Part shown: piece after piece, positions 17,037 through 26,132 of the stretch | How positions within the stretch are numbered: position 1 is the stretch's first letter | How the letters are laid out: each line of letters starts with the position of its first letter | DNA from: Hyphomicrobiaceae bacterium | GTDB taxonomy: Bacteria; Pseudomonadota; Alphaproteobacteria; Rhizobiales; Hyphomicrobiaceae | Assembly (NCBI GenBank): GCA_022844275.1 | Contig: JALHMB010000002.1 | Coordinates: 682,001 to 746,000, forward strand | Reading direction: 5' to 3' | DNA length: 64,000 nucleotides | The notes under the pieces: model-generated | The model's input: only the letters and a program-made list of their open reading frames with translations | Told to the model about the DNA's origin: nothing | Databases searched by the model: none | Made by a program: the position numbers and the translations under genes

Positions 17037-19316
17037 ATGACGCTTCCTACTGCACAGAACGAGACTGTCGTCCTTCTCGTCGAGGATGACCGCGACGATT
17101 TCTTCCTGACGCAGGATGTTCTGCAGTGCGTGCCGAACCACAAATATTCGGTGGTTTGGGCCGGCTCCTACGAGCGTGCGACATTCGAGCTTCTCGAGCG
17201 CTCGTACGACGTAGCCCTCGTCGACTATCGCATCGGCGAGCGGACCGGGCTCGAATTCATCCGCGAGGCCGGCCGGCGCTTTCCCGACACGCCCATGATC
17301 CTCCTCACGGGCGTCATCGATCCGCATATCGACCGCGAGGCCGAGGAAGCAGGCGCTGCCGATTTCCTCGAGAAGGGCGCCATAACGCCTGAGCTTCTCG
17401 ACCGCTCCATCCGTTACGCTATCAAACACACGCGCCGACGCGCCATTCTGGACGCCGTGCTTTCGAATTCGGCCGCGGGCATCGTAGCCTTGGACCGGTC
17501 GGGCGTTCCGATCCTCTGGAACAAGCAAGCCCTGCGCGCGCTTGCCATTGACGGCTATGTCGCAGGCGCTGTGACCGCCGAGGTTGTCAGCGCCGGGCTC
17601 GCACAGATCCGCACCGGGGGCCGTCTGCCCCAGCAGTTCGCCGCCCCCTCGGGAGAGGTCTTCGAGACGGGCATCGGCAGCGTGCCGAGCGACGGTGAGG
17701 TCATCGTCTTCCACGAAATCACGCACCGTATCCGCGCCGAGGAGCTGCTGCGCAAGTCGGTCATCGAGGCCGAGGCGGCCAATATGGCCAAGTCGAGCTT
17801 CCTCGCGACGATGAGCCATGAGCTGCGCACGCCGATGAACGGCATTCTCGGGATGGCGCGCGTGCTTTCGAATACGCCTCTCGACAACGAGCAGGGTGCT
17901 TATCTCGACACGATCCGCGTCTCGGGCGAGAGCCTGCTCGGCATCATCAACGATGTGCTCGACCTCTCAAAGATCGAGGCTGGGCGAATGGAAATCGAGA
18001 ATGTCGAGTACCGGATCTCGGACCTCGCCCACGAAGTGACGGCGCTGCTGGCACCAACAGCGCGCGCCAAGGGTATCGACCTCGCGGCCTTCGTCGATCC
18101 GCAGTTGGCAAGCACCATGCGTGGCGATTCACTTCGCGTGCGCCAGATCCTTACGAACCTCATCGGCAACGCCATCAAGTTCACCGAGGAGGGTGGCGTT
18201 TCCCTGTGGATCGACAGGGTCGAGAGCGAAGGTCGCCCGCACCTGCGCATTCGCGTCAGCGACACCGGCATGGGCATTCCGGAGAGCAAGCGGGAGCGCC
18301 TGTTCAAGCGTTTCTCCCAGGTCGATGCGTCGACCACGCGCACGCACGGCGGCACCGGGCTCGGCCTGGCGCTCTGCCGCGAATTCGTCTCGCTCATGAA
18401 TGGTTTCATCGATTGCGAGAGCACGCCCGGCGCTGGGAGCACGTTTGTGGTGCTGCTGCCGCTCGTTGAAATGGGCGTAGAAACGCAGGATCGCAATCGC
18501 GCGCGCCAGCTCGCGGGCTGGCGGATCGCGCTCATCGGTCGCGAAGGGCCGCTCGCCAATGTCATGCGGGCCTATGCGGTAAGCTGCGGCGCGACGATGG
18601 AGGTGCTCGCCTGCGGCCCCAATGTCCTTCAGCGCCTGGGATCGACGAACTGTACGGCCGTCGTCATCGACTGCAGCACACCGAAGTCGGGCCGGGAAGA
18701 GATCATCCGCCAGATTGCAGCGGGGTCGGGCGGCCAGTCCATGCCGTTCTTCGTGATCGCGGATTCGATCTCCGACGCCGGTGGCATCGACATCGAGCCC
18801 GATCTTCTTCTCTCGCGACCATTCGGGAGCCAGTCTTTCGAGCGCATCTGCAACCGATTGCGCCGCCCGACATCGAGCGGTGGTGCACGGGCAACGATCG
18901 CCGCGGCAGCCATTCCCCCGCGCCATCTGCGCGTTCTGCTCGCCGAGGACAACGAGCCCAATCAGCGCGTGGCACGAGCCATCCTGCGCGGCGCGGGTTA
19001 CTCGATCGACATTGCCGGCAATGGCCACAAGGCCATCGAGCTCGTCGGCCAGAAGCCCTATGACGTCGTGCTCATGGACGTGAACATGCCGGCCATGGAC
19101 GGGCTTGAGGCAACGCAGATCATTCGCCAGACGGATGCGGGGCGCGCGCTGCCGATCATCGGTCTGACGGCGAGTGTCATGGACGGTGATCGCCAGCGCT
19201 GCCTCGCAGCGGGCATGAACGACCACCTGGCCAAGCCCATCGACTGGGACTGCCTGATTGCCCTCCTGAACCGCATGGAAGGTGAAGTCTACGGCGGACA
19301 AGCCCTGGCTTCCTGA
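17037..19316 (+). CDS. Hybrid histidine kinase, REC-PAS-HK-pseudoREC-REC
   Basis: 759 residues and no membrane helix, so cytoplasmic. The N-terminal receiver (about 8-125) has D63 in LVDYRIGERTG. A PAS-like segment (about 135-235) precedes HisKA with phospho-acceptor His261 in MSHELRTPMNGILG. HATPase (about 365-475) has NLIGNAIKFTEEGG, DTGMGIP and GTGLGLAL. A region at about 490-600 looks like a receiver without the N-terminal acid pair. The last receiver (about 625-745) has D681 in LMDVNMPAMDGLE. Cotranscribed with the single-domain regulator upstream. The signal is unknown; stress or developmental phosphorelays use this design. Confidence 0.92.
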   Translation: MTLPTAQNETVVLLVEDDRDDFFLTQDVLQCVPNHKYSVVWAGSYERATFELLERSYDVALVDYRIGERTGLEFIREAGRRFPDTPMILLTGVIDPHIDREAEEAGAADFLEKGAITPELLDRSIRYAIKHTRRRAILDAVLSNSAAGIVALDRSGVPILWNKQALRALAIDGYVAGAVTAEVVSAGLAQIRTGGRLPQQFAAPSGEVFETGIGSVPSDGEVIVFHEITHRIRAEELLRKSVIEAEAANMAKSSFLATMSHELRTPMNGILGMARVLSNTPLDNEQGAYLDTIRVSGESLLGIINDVLDLSKIEAGRMEIENVEYRISDLAHEVTALLAPTARAKGIDLAAFVDPQLASTMRGDSLRVRQILTNLIGNAIKFTEEGGVSLWIDRVESEGRPHLRIRVSDTGMGIPESKRERLFKRFSQVDASTTRTHGGTGLGLALCREFVSLMNGFIDCESTPGAGSTFVVLLPLVEMGVETQDRNRARQLAGWRIALIGREGPLANVMRAYAVSCGATMEVLACGPNVLQRLGSTNCTAVVIDCSTPKSGREEIIRQIAAGSGGQSMPFFVIADSISDAGGIDIEPDLLLSRPFGSQSFERICNRLRRPTSSGGARATIAAAAIPPRHLRVLLAEDNEPNQRVARAILRGAGYSIDIAGNGHKAIELVGQKPYDVVLMDVNMPAMDGLEATQIIRQTDAGRALPIIGLTASVMDGDRQRCLAAGMNDHLAKPIDWDCLIALLNRMEGEVYGGQALAS

Positions 19317-19327
19317 GGACGGCGCGC

Positions 19328-21586
19328 TCAGCGGAACAGGTAGATCGGGCTCGACCACGCGCGGTGGCCGTCCTCCTCAGTCACGCGGACCAGGAGACGT
19401 GTGTCGCGTCCTTTCGCGACGGCGATGCGGCGACTAAGGCGGAGGCGCGTCTCGCTCATCCGCTCAGGTAGGCGCGCGAGTGTCACCTCGCGCCCAAGCC
19501 CGCCACCGGGAAAGATATCGGCCTCCACGCCGAGTTTTCCGATATCGCAGGCGCCGCGGCAATGCTTCGTCTCGAATCTGATGGCGCCGGCATTTGCTTC
19601 CTCGAGCCATAGATCGATGCCGCCGAAGTTGCCGGTGGTGACCGCTTTCCATGAAAGGCTTGCCGCCGTCTGATCGCGGATGCCGCGGTCGAGGTTCCAG
19701 TTGTTGAACATGCGCGCCTCGGCAATGGCATTGTCGCTGACGGTAAGGCTGCCGTCCCAGACGGTTGTCCGCGCACGGCCGCGATACTCGGCGCCCGCAT
19801 AGGTCAGGCGCGCCCGACGGCCGAGATCCGCCGGCCCGTACGTGCGGACAGTTTCGATGAGGTTCGGGCCGTCGAAGATATCGAGACGCTCGATCGGCGC
19901 CGAAGCAACGACCTCGATATGCAACTCGATGTCCTCATCGGCAATGCGCGCGATGTCGCCCATGATGGCGCGGCGCGTCGTCTCGGTCGTGGCGTTCTCG
20001 AAGACTGCGGGATCGCGGACGAAGAGCGTCGCATCGCTCTTTGTTGTGGCTTCGACCGAGAGCAGCATTCGATTGCCGGTCGTACCGTAGTGATGGCGTC
20101 GGCGCATGGCCTCGAAGATCGCGTCGCGATCGAGGCGCGGTGCGAGATAGCAGGTGAGGCCACCTTGTGCGCCGAAGAACGACGCGCCAGGATACGAGGC
20201 GCCAGGCCGCCCCTTGTGGCCGTCCGAATTGCACACAACTCCGACGCGATAGTTCTTGGCGAAGGCATCGTGCAGGATCCACTCGAACGTACCCCAGTCG
20301 GAGTGCACCTCGACGGCCGTCTCCAGCTTACCGTCATGTGCGTAGGTGATGTCGGCATAGCGGCCGCCGACATGAGCCATGACCACGCACTCCTTGCCCG
20401 CGAGCTTCTCGAATAGGGCGCCTGCCTCGTGCGCGTCGGCAGCCTCGTCGGCCATGTCGCCGCCTTCGGTGATCTGCGCGTGGCTCGATCGGTGGATGCT
20501 CTCGCCCTCGCGGCGGTACATGACATTGCGATCGCCGCCGACGGCTGTATTGGCGCTCCACTCGTAGCCCGGAATGCAGACGAAGCGGCCCGGCTCGTCG
20601 AATTCGGCGGTCGCGACGTTAAGGTCGCGCCAGAAGGCGCCGGTGATCTGAAAGTCATTGCCCTGGTGGCTCATGATATCGATGAGTGCGCGGTCGCGGC
20701 CGAACGCGAAGTACTCCCTCGCCGAGTTCGTGCCGAGCGTCTCGTCGGACTGGCCGTGCGTGTCGGCCCAGAAGTGGACAGTCGGCGCATCGCTCGCCGT
20801 GATCCGCAGCGGATTGCTGCACGCAAGTAGGGCACCGTTCTCGTCCAGCACATCAACGGTGAGATCGCCGGGTTCGAGCACGGCGAGGCCTTCGAGCGTT
20901 GCGCCAAATTGGCCGCTCTTCAACTCGACAGTCTGAGGCAGTCCGGCGATTGGCCGGCTCGAAACGAGGCGAACTGCCCGCGCCGCCCGATCCGATGGAT
21001 TGCCCCAGGCATCGTCGATCTTGATGCCGAAGCGGAAAGGCGCGCCGGCGCGCACCAGGGTCGGCAGCAGCGCCTGCCAGGTGATGCCCGGGCCCGGTCC
21101 AATCTCGATAGTGGGGCTTACGGGAAGCGCGACGTAGTCGTAGGTCGCGATCGCGTCGACGAGAACGTGGAACTCGAAGATTTTCTCGCAATAGGTCTGT
21201 AGGCGCACGCCCGGTGATCCAAAGCGCTGGTCGCCGAAGCGCACGGTGATCGTGTCGCCGGGTTTCAGGAAATGCTTCATCACGCCGATGTAGAGCGAGC
21301 GGCTCCAAGGGCGGATATTGCGCTTGAACTCCCAGCGCGCTTCGAGCGTGGCGCCGTTCGAGGCTTCGAGTGTGGTGTAGCCGGGCGCCTTCGGGTCGTC
21401 GAACTGCACGGGTCCGAGATCCGTCGCGAAGCGGAAGGCGATCTTCAGGCTGCCTGTGTCGTCGATGCCGAATGCGCCTGCCGTGTAGACCAGAGTGAAG
21501 GACTGCCAGGAACCTGCCTCGAACCTTCCGGATGGAGACAACGTAGCGCTGCCCATAAGCTCGGGGCGAAAGGTAGAATAGGGCAT
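19328..21586 (-). CDS. DUF3604-family, PHP-like metal-dependent hydrolase candidate
   Basis: 752 residues from ATG 21586; the ORF track adds 55 Ser/Arg-rich residues in the wrong context. The first 270 residues look like beta-rich accessory domains. The DUF3604 core follows, with His/Asp clusters that suggest a PHP-like metal centre: WADTHGQ, SHQGNDF, GYEWSAN, MAHVGGRYADI, VEVHSDWGTFEW and CNSDGHKGRPG. The C-terminal 200 residues are again beta-rich. No signal peptide is seen. It follows the MAPEG gene by 43 bp on the same strand, possibly in one operon with pxpA. The substrate is not known for this family and I do not assign one. Confidence 0.75.
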   Translation of the reverse strand: MPYSTFRPELMGSATLSPSGRFEAGSWQSFTLVYTAGAFGIDDTGSLKIAFRFATDLGPVQFDDPKAPGYTTLEASNGATLEARWEFKRNIRPWSRSLYIGVMKHFLKPGDTITVRFGDQRFGSPGVRLQTYCEKIFEFHVLVDAIATYDYVALPVSPTIEIGPGPGITWQALLPTLVRAGAPFRFGIKIDDAWGNPSDRAARAVRLVSSRPIAGLPQTVELKSGQFGATLEGLAVLEPGDLTVDVLDENGALLACSNPLRITASDAPTVHFWADTHGQSDETLGTNSAREYFAFGRDRALIDIMSHQGNDFQITGAFWRDLNVATAEFDEPGRFVCIPGYEWSANTAVGGDRNVMYRREGESIHRSSHAQITEGGDMADEAADAHEAGALFEKLAGKECVVMAHVGGRYADITYAHDGKLETAVEVHSDWGTFEWILHDAFAKNYRVGVVCNSDGHKGRPGASYPGASFFGAQGGLTCYLAPRLDRDAIFEAMRRRHHYGTTGNRMLLSVEATTKSDATLFVRDPAVFENATTETTRRAIMGDIARIADEDIELHIEVVASAPIERLDIFDGPNLIETVRTYGPADLGRRARLTYAGAEYRGRARTTVWDGSLTVSDNAIAEARMFNNWNLDRGIRDQTAASLSWKAVTTGNFGGIDLWLEEANAGAIRFETKHCRGACDIGKLGVEADIFPGGGLGREVTLARLPERMSETRLRLSRRIAVAKGRDTRLLVRVTEEDGHRAWSSPIYLFR

Positions 21587-21629
21587 GCGGAATTCCTGCT
21601 GGCGTCGAGTGGCGGGCCGTGTTGCCGGC

Positions 21630-22010
21630 TCAGAAGAACGCGATGATGCAGTAGAGCGAGGTGATCCCGAGGACCGAGAGCGTCCCGATCGTCCCGAACA
21701 TCCTGAACGCCAAGATCTCGTTCGGTTGGCTGATGCCGTAGGCGTGCGCAATACGCGCTGCGAGCAGGATCAGCCCGAGGATATGGATGAACAGCGTGCC
21801 GAGGCCGAGGTGTTCGCTGAGGGCGAGCAGCAGCACCGTCAGCGGCACGAATTCGGCAAAGTTTCCGTGCGCGCGAATACGCCGACGGAGAAACTCATCG
21901 CCGCCATCCCCAATCGAAGCCCTCACACTACGCCGCGCCATTGAAACGCTCATGGAGAGCGCGATCAGGATGAGGCCGAGTAGTCCCGCATAGAGTGCCG
22001 CTGTGCGCAT
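21630..22010 (-). CDS. MAPEG-family membrane protein
   Basis: 126 residues with four membrane helices. The family motif is visible as RRIRAHGNFAEFVPLTVLLL (about 43-62), and RIAHAYGISQPNE is the matching C-terminal part. MAPEG proteins are membrane-bound glutathione transferase or peroxidase relatives; bacterial members of this YecN-like type are mostly uncharacterised. It lies 47 bp after the pxpA stop and 43 bp before the DUF3604 gene on the same strand, so an operon is likely. Role in this organism is unknown. Confidence 0.85.
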   Translation of the reverse strand: MRTAALYAGLLGLILIALSMSVSMARRSVRASIGDGGDEFLRRRIRAHGNFAEFVPLTVLLLALSEHLGLGTLFIHILGLILLAARIAHAYGISQPNEILAFRMFGTIGTLSVLGITSLYCIIAFF

Positions 22011-22057
22011 GTCTTCCCCTGTACTGCAGTGATGGCGTCTGGTGATGCAACTTGAGC

Positions 22058-22837
22058 TCAGCGAGTCAGGCCCATCTCGGTAAGCGGAACGATCTCGACG
22101 CCAGCATTCTCGAGTGTGTCTCGAACGCCGCGGGCCACCACGACGCCTGTTGCCTCGTCTCCGTGGACGCAGAGCGTGTCGATATTCGCCTTGATCACCT
22201 TGCCATTGATGGAGACGACCTCGCCCTCCTGGACGAAGCGCAGGGCCTGGGTAGCTGCTTTCGCCGGATCCTTGAGAACGGTGCCCGGCAGCGAGCGTGA
22301 CGCGAGCATGCCGTCATCGGCATAGACGCGGTCGCAGAAGCCTTCGAGGGCGATGGGCAATTCGAGTTTCCGCGCTGCCTTCTCGAGCTCGGAGCCGAAA
22401 AGCACGACGTAGATCATGTCCGGGTCGATCGTCTTGATGGCGCGCCCTATGGCCATGGCGTAGTCCGCTTCCACGCTCGCCATGTTGCTCAATGCGCCGT
22501 GCGTCTTGAGGTGCGTGACCTTGAGCCCGCCGTAGGCTGCAATGCCCTGCAGGGCGCCGATCTGGTAGGCGACGAGGTATTCGAGCTCGGTCGGCGACAT
22601 GCGGATCTGGCGACGGCCGAAGCCCCAGAGATCGTTGAAGCCCGGATGTGCGCCGATGCTCACGCCCTTGTCGCGGGCCAGCATGACGAGGCGGTGCATG
22701 GTGTTGGCGTCGCCTGCGTGCAGGCCACATGCGACGTTCGCCGACTTGACGATGTCCATCATCGCGGCATCGTTGCCGATGTCGTAGGCGCCCCAACCTT
22801 CGGCAATGTCCGCATTGAGGTTGACTTTGGTGGCCAT
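22058..22837 (-). CDS. pxpA: 5-oxoprolinase subunit A (LamB/YcsF family)
   Basis: 259 residues from ATG 22837 with GAGGAAG upstream. The N terminus VNLNADIAEGWGAYDIGND is the family hallmark (an acidic/His-containing active-site strand), followed by SANVACGLHAGD and GAHPGFND. PxpA acts with PxpB and PxpC to cleave 5-oxoproline to glutamate with ATP. Here pxpA is divergent from pxpB-pxpC rather than in one operon with them. The intergenic region has a perfect inverted repeat (22943-22967). The ORF track start at 23014 crosses into the pxpB gene and is rejected. Confidence 0.92.
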   Translation of the reverse strand: MATKVNLNADIAEGWGAYDIGNDAAMMDIVKSANVACGLHAGDANTMHRLVMLARDKGVSIGAHPGFNDLWGFGRRQIRMSPTELEYLVAYQIGALQGIAAYGGLKVTHLKTHGALSNMASVEADYAMAIGRAIKTIDPDMIYVVLFGSELEKAARKLELPIALEGFCDRVYADDGMLASRSLPGTVLKDPAKAATQALRFVQEGEVVSINGKVIKANIDTLCVHGDEATGVVVARGVRDTLENAGVEIVPLTEMGLTR

Positions 22838-22942
22838 TGTTCGCTTCCTCAAGGACTTCGGGGAATCGGGGCGCAGGACCGGGCGACGCGAGATCTTGCG
22901 GGGAGTTGGATTGGTAGCAGCGACGGGCTGGCCCGCCAAGCA

Positions 22943-22967
22943 TCCATGGCGACATGGGAGCCATGGA
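22943..22967. promoter_or_regulatory. Inverted repeat between pxpA and pxpB
   Basis: TCCATGGC-N9-GCCATGGA, perfect 8-bp arms, 41 bp upstream of the pxpB ATG and 106 bp upstream of pxpA. Its position suggests an operator for both directions. No regulator gene is adjacent. Confidence 0.4.
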
Positions 22968-23007
22968 GAGTGATGGCGCCTCCACGGATGCTGAGAAAGA
23001 GTTGGTG

Positions 23008-23754
23008 ATGTCAAAGTCAGGGCTTGCGGTCGCGCCGCGCTTCCTGCCGAGCGGCGATACCGCGCTCGTCGTGGAATTTGGTGACCGCTTGGACCGCCAC
23101 ATCTCGGCGCTGGTGCTCAATCTGCGCCGCCGCGTGCAGGAGGCGAATATCGCCGGCATCAGCGAGGCCGTGCCGACCTTCCGGTCTCTGATGGTGCACT
23201 ACGACCCGCTGGTCGTGCGCGCGCGCGAGCTCGAAGCGCGCCTGATGCCCCTCATCGATGGCCTCGAGGCCGAGGCGCTTGTCGGCCAGCGCTGGCTCTT
23301 CCCGACCTGCTATGAGGGCGACGATTACGCGCCCGATCTCGCCGATGTCGCGTCGGCGGCCGGTCTCAGCACGGCAGAGGTCGTCGCCATGCACGCCTCG
23401 GTCGAGCATCTCGTCTATGTGATCGGATTTCTGCCGGGACAGGCCTACATGGGCGATCTCCCGAGCGCGCTCAATCTGCCGCGGCGCACGAGCCCGCGCA
23501 TCAAAGTGACGGCCGGCTCCGTCGCCATCGCCATCGGCCAGACCACTGTCTACACCTTCGACAGTCCCGGAGGCTGGCACATCATCGGCCGCTCGGCCGT
23601 GCCTCTGTTCGTGCCGGACCGCGACCAACCCGCGCTTCTCTCGCCGGGCGATACCGTGCGCTTTGTCGCCGTCGGCCGTGCGGTCTATGACGACATGATT
23701 GCCGCCAGCGCCGAAGGGGCTTTCGACATCGACACGCTCAGGGCTCCGGAATGA
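23008..23754 (+). CDS. pxpB: 5-oxoprolinase subunit B (KipI family)
   Basis: 248 residues from ATG 23008; 18 upstream residues in the ORF track belong to the promoter region. The N terminus has FLPSGDTALVVEFGD (typical PSGD motif), and the C-terminal cyclophilin-like domain carries YVIGFLPGQAYMGDLP, LPRRTSPRIKVTAGSVAIA and SPGGWHIIGR, all diagnostic of this family. It pairs with PxpC and shares the oxoprolinase reaction with PxpA. The stop overlaps the pxpC start by 4 bp (ATGA). Confidence 0.94.
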   Translation: MSKSGLAVAPRFLPSGDTALVVEFGDRLDRHISALVLNLRRRVQEANIAGISEAVPTFRSLMVHYDPLVVRARELEARLMPLIDGLEAEALVGQRWLFPTCYEGDDYAPDLADVASAAGLSTAEVVAMHASVEHLVYVIGFLPGQAYMGDLPSALNLPRRTSPRIKVTAGSVAIAIGQTTVYTFDSPGGWHIIGRSAVPLFVPDRDQPALLSPGDTVRFVAVGRAVYDDMIAASAEGAFDIDTLRAPE

Positions 23755-24791
23755 GCGCGTATCTGCGTGTTATCGCTGCCGGTCTCGGCACGTCGGTCCA
23801 GGATGCGGGCCGCTTCGGCTATCAACGCTTCGGCGTGCCGACGGCCGGCGTGCTCGATCGCGTCGCCATGGCGGCGGCCAACACGATCGTCGGCAATGCC
23901 CCGGATACGGCCGTCCTCGAAATGCTGTACCTCGGCGCGACACTCGAGATCGCGGCGGAGAGCGTCCGCGTCGCGTGTGTCGGCCTCGGTGCGAGCCTCG
24001 CGGTGACGGAAGAAGGTACCACGCGGAATATTGCAGGCGCGGAGAGCGTTCGCCTCCAGCGAGGCGCCCGCGTGCGCGTGCTTGTCGGCCGCAGTGCCCT
24101 GTCCTGTGTGCTCGCCATCGAGGGTGGCATTGCGCTTCCTGCCGTCATGGGCAGCTTGTCGACGTTTGTCCGCGCCCATATCGGCGGTGTGGAGGGGAGG
24201 GCCCTTGCCGACGGCGATCTTCTGCCGCTTGCGCGCGAAGACACCGATCCGCGCGACGAATTGAGACTCTCGGGCCTCGATCTTGCCGTACCTGAGCGCT
24301 TCCGCCTCGTGCTCGGACCGCAGGACGACTATTTCACAGCCGAAGCCATCGAGACGTTCCTCTCAGGAACTTACGAAGTCACAAGCGCCGCCGATCGCAT
24401 GGGGATGCGGCTCACAGGAACGCCGCTCGCACACGCCAAAGGTTTCAACATCGTCTCTGACGGTATTGCCTCCGGCTCGATCCAGGTCCCGGGCGATGGC
24501 CAGCCCATCATTCTTCTCGCCGACCGACAGACCACCGGCGGCTATCCGAAGATCGCCACGATCGCCAGCGTCGATCTGCCGGCCCTTGGCCGCGTCGGCC
24601 CCGGCGCCAAGCTGCGCTTCGAGGCCGTCAGCATCGACGTCGCGGAGGATCTGAGACGTGCTCAGGACCGCATCGAGGCTGGCTGGCGCGACGCGCTCGA
24701 GCTTGCGACGGCGGGCAAGGGACTTCGCGAGGCCTCGCTCTACGATGCGAACCTCATCAGCGGCGTCGCGGATGCCTGGATGGGCGATTAG
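23751..24791 (+). CDS. pxpC: 5-oxoprolinase subunit C (KipA / biotin-dependent carboxylase-like)
   Basis: 346 residues, normal for the family. It begins with LRVIAAGLGTSVQDAGRFGYQ, the family's typical GxxxSVQDxGR motif, and has PDTAVLEM and later SAADRMGMRLTG and DGIASGSIQVPGDGQPIIL, further hallmarks. It forms the PxpBC complex that activates 5-oxoproline. Translationally coupled to pxpB. Its stop overlaps the stop of a small membrane protein gene on the other strand. Confidence 0.94.
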   Translation: MSAYLRVIAAGLGTSVQDAGRFGYQRFGVPTAGVLDRVAMAAANTIVGNAPDTAVLEMLYLGATLEIAAESVRVACVGLGASLAVTEEGTTRNIAGAESVRLQRGARVRVLVGRSALSCVLAIEGGIALPAVMGSLSTFVRAHIGGVEGRALADGDLLPLAREDTDPRDELRLSGLDLAVPERFRLVLGPQDDYFTAEAIETFLSGTYEVTSAADRMGMRLTGTPLAHAKGFNIVSDGIASGSIQVPGDGQPIILLADRQTTGGYPKIATIASVDLPALGRVGPGAKLRFEAVSIDVAEDLRRAQDRIEAGWRDALELATAGKGLREASLYDANLISGVADAWMGD

Positions 24792-24946
24792 CCCAAAAGA
24801 GCCATCAGCAGCAGCACGACGAAAACAATGCCCAGCACCATGCCGACCGGACCGGTCCAGGCCGTGCGCGTCTGTTCTCTATACGGCGGCGCGGTAGTGT
24901 CCACCGGGCGGTCGGTCACTGGACGGTCGTAGTCACTACTGGCCAT
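24788..24946 (-). CDS. Small single-pass membrane protein
   Basis: 52 residues from ATG 24946, which has AGGAGGACTT upstream. The N-terminal 27 residues are polar and rich in Asp, Arg and Thr (RPVTDRPVDTT), followed by one membrane helix near the C terminus (VGMVLGIVFVVLLLMALLG). The protein would sit N-in or N-out with almost no tail. Its stop overlaps the stop of pxpC in convergent orientation. Strong ribosome site and clean amphipathic split favour a real gene; function is unknown. Confidence 0.65.
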   Translation of the reverse strand: MASSDYDRPVTDRPVDTTAPPYREQTRTAWTGPVGMVLGIVFVVLLLMALLG

Positions 24947-24997
24947 GGGGAAGTCCTCCTGGCTTGTCACTTGGTGACACAACCCGGGGCATCCCGC

Positions 24998-25975
24998 TTA
25001 TGTTCCCTCGAGCAGGCGCTTTGCAGCCTCATCGAGGCTGAGCCGGCCTTCCATGAGATCGTCCGCGAGCGGCCCCAGGCGGTCAATCTCGCCGGAACGC
25101 ACGCGACGCGCCAGCATCTCCGCGGCGGCGCGAGCAATGAGCGTCCGGGCGCGGCGCCGGCGTCGGATTTCCGGCGGGACCTCCAAGGCCGCTTCGGCGA
25201 GAGGGGATGCGATGTCCCAGAGCGCCTTGATGCCGTCGCCCGTCGTCGCGGTGCACTTGAGGACAGGTACGCGCGACGAGCGGATCGCGGCCACGCTCTT
25301 GAGTTGGGCGAGCGTTGCGTCGGCATCGGGCCGGTCACCCTTGTTGACGACCAGGATGTCGGCAATTTCGAGCAGACCCGACTTCATGGCCTGGATGTCG
25401 TCGCCCAGGCCGGGCGCGTTGACGACGATGCGGACGTCGGCGACCTCGGCAATGTCGATCTCGCTCTGGCCGGTGCCGACCGTCTCGATCAAGATGACGT
25501 CGAAGCCCGCGGCATCGAGCGCATCCACAACCCGGACCGCCGCGGGTGAGAGGCCGCCGAGCGCGCCACGGCTCGCAACCGAGCGAACGAACACGCCGTC
25601 GTCGTCCAGCGCGGCCGTCATGCGCACGCGATCGCCGAGGATGGCGCCGCCCGAGATCGGGCTCGATGGATCGACGGCAATGACGCCGACCGTCACACCG
25701 ATCGAGCGCATGTGAGCGATGAGTGCATTCACGAGCGTCGACTTGCCGGCGCCTGGCGGCCCCGTGATGCCGATGAGCCGAGCCTGGCCGAGGTACGGCT
25801 GCATGGCTTGCATCAGCGCGCCGAGGCGGGCGCTCGGTCGGACGCCGGCCCGTTCGCACTCGGTCGCGACCTCGGCAATGGCGCGACGCTCGCCGGCACG
25901 CATCCGCGCGACGAGGTCGCCCACGTCATCGGGTGAGGCTTGTGTTGCAGGCGCTGCCGGAGCGTCGGTGGTCAT
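24998..25975 (-). CDS. meaB: Methylmalonyl-CoA mutase-associated GTPase MeaB (ArgK family)
   Basis: 325 residues from the ATG at 25975; an upstream ATG at 26044 would add 23 residues and neither has a strong ribosome site. It is a G3E GTPase that loads and protects the cobalamin of methylmalonyl-CoA mutase. Walker A is GPPGAGKST (72-80), followed by AVDPSSPISGGAILGDRVRM (split, family-specific), the switch ETVGTGQSE and the base-recognition NKGDRPDAD. The C-terminal helical arm supports dimerisation. The mutase small subunit is 8 kb away and the large subunit is not in the window. An AT-rich 16-bp palindrome lies upstream. Confidence 0.93.
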   Translation of the reverse strand: MTTDAPAAPATQASPDDVGDLVARMRAGERRAIAEVATECERAGVRPSARLGALMQAMQPYLGQARLIGITGPPGAGKSTLVNALIAHMRSIGVTVGVIAVDPSSPISGGAILGDRVRMTAALDDDGVFVRSVASRGALGGLSPAAVRVVDALDAAGFDVILIETVGTGQSEIDIAEVADVRIVVNAPGLGDDIQAMKSGLLEIADILVVNKGDRPDADATLAQLKSVAAIRSSRVPVLKCTATTGDGIKALWDIASPLAEAALEVPPEIRRRRRARTLIARAAAEMLARRVRSGEIDRLGPLADDLMEGRLSLDEAAKRLLEGT

Positions 25976-26132
25976 TGAAGAGACATACGGTTGCGGAGGT
26001 CGTCCTGGCAACGCGGGTGGCGCTGCCGGGGTGAATTTGCCCATGTTTGATTGTGGGAGCCGCAGGCTCGACCGGCCAGCGATCTAGGGCCAAATGAGGC
26101 CCATCACGTGGCCTCCTCAGGCTATTATATTC

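Noticed and set aside
18129-19358. 409-residue minus-strand ORF
   Set aside because: Antisense to the hybrid kinase, which has all expected kinase motifs.
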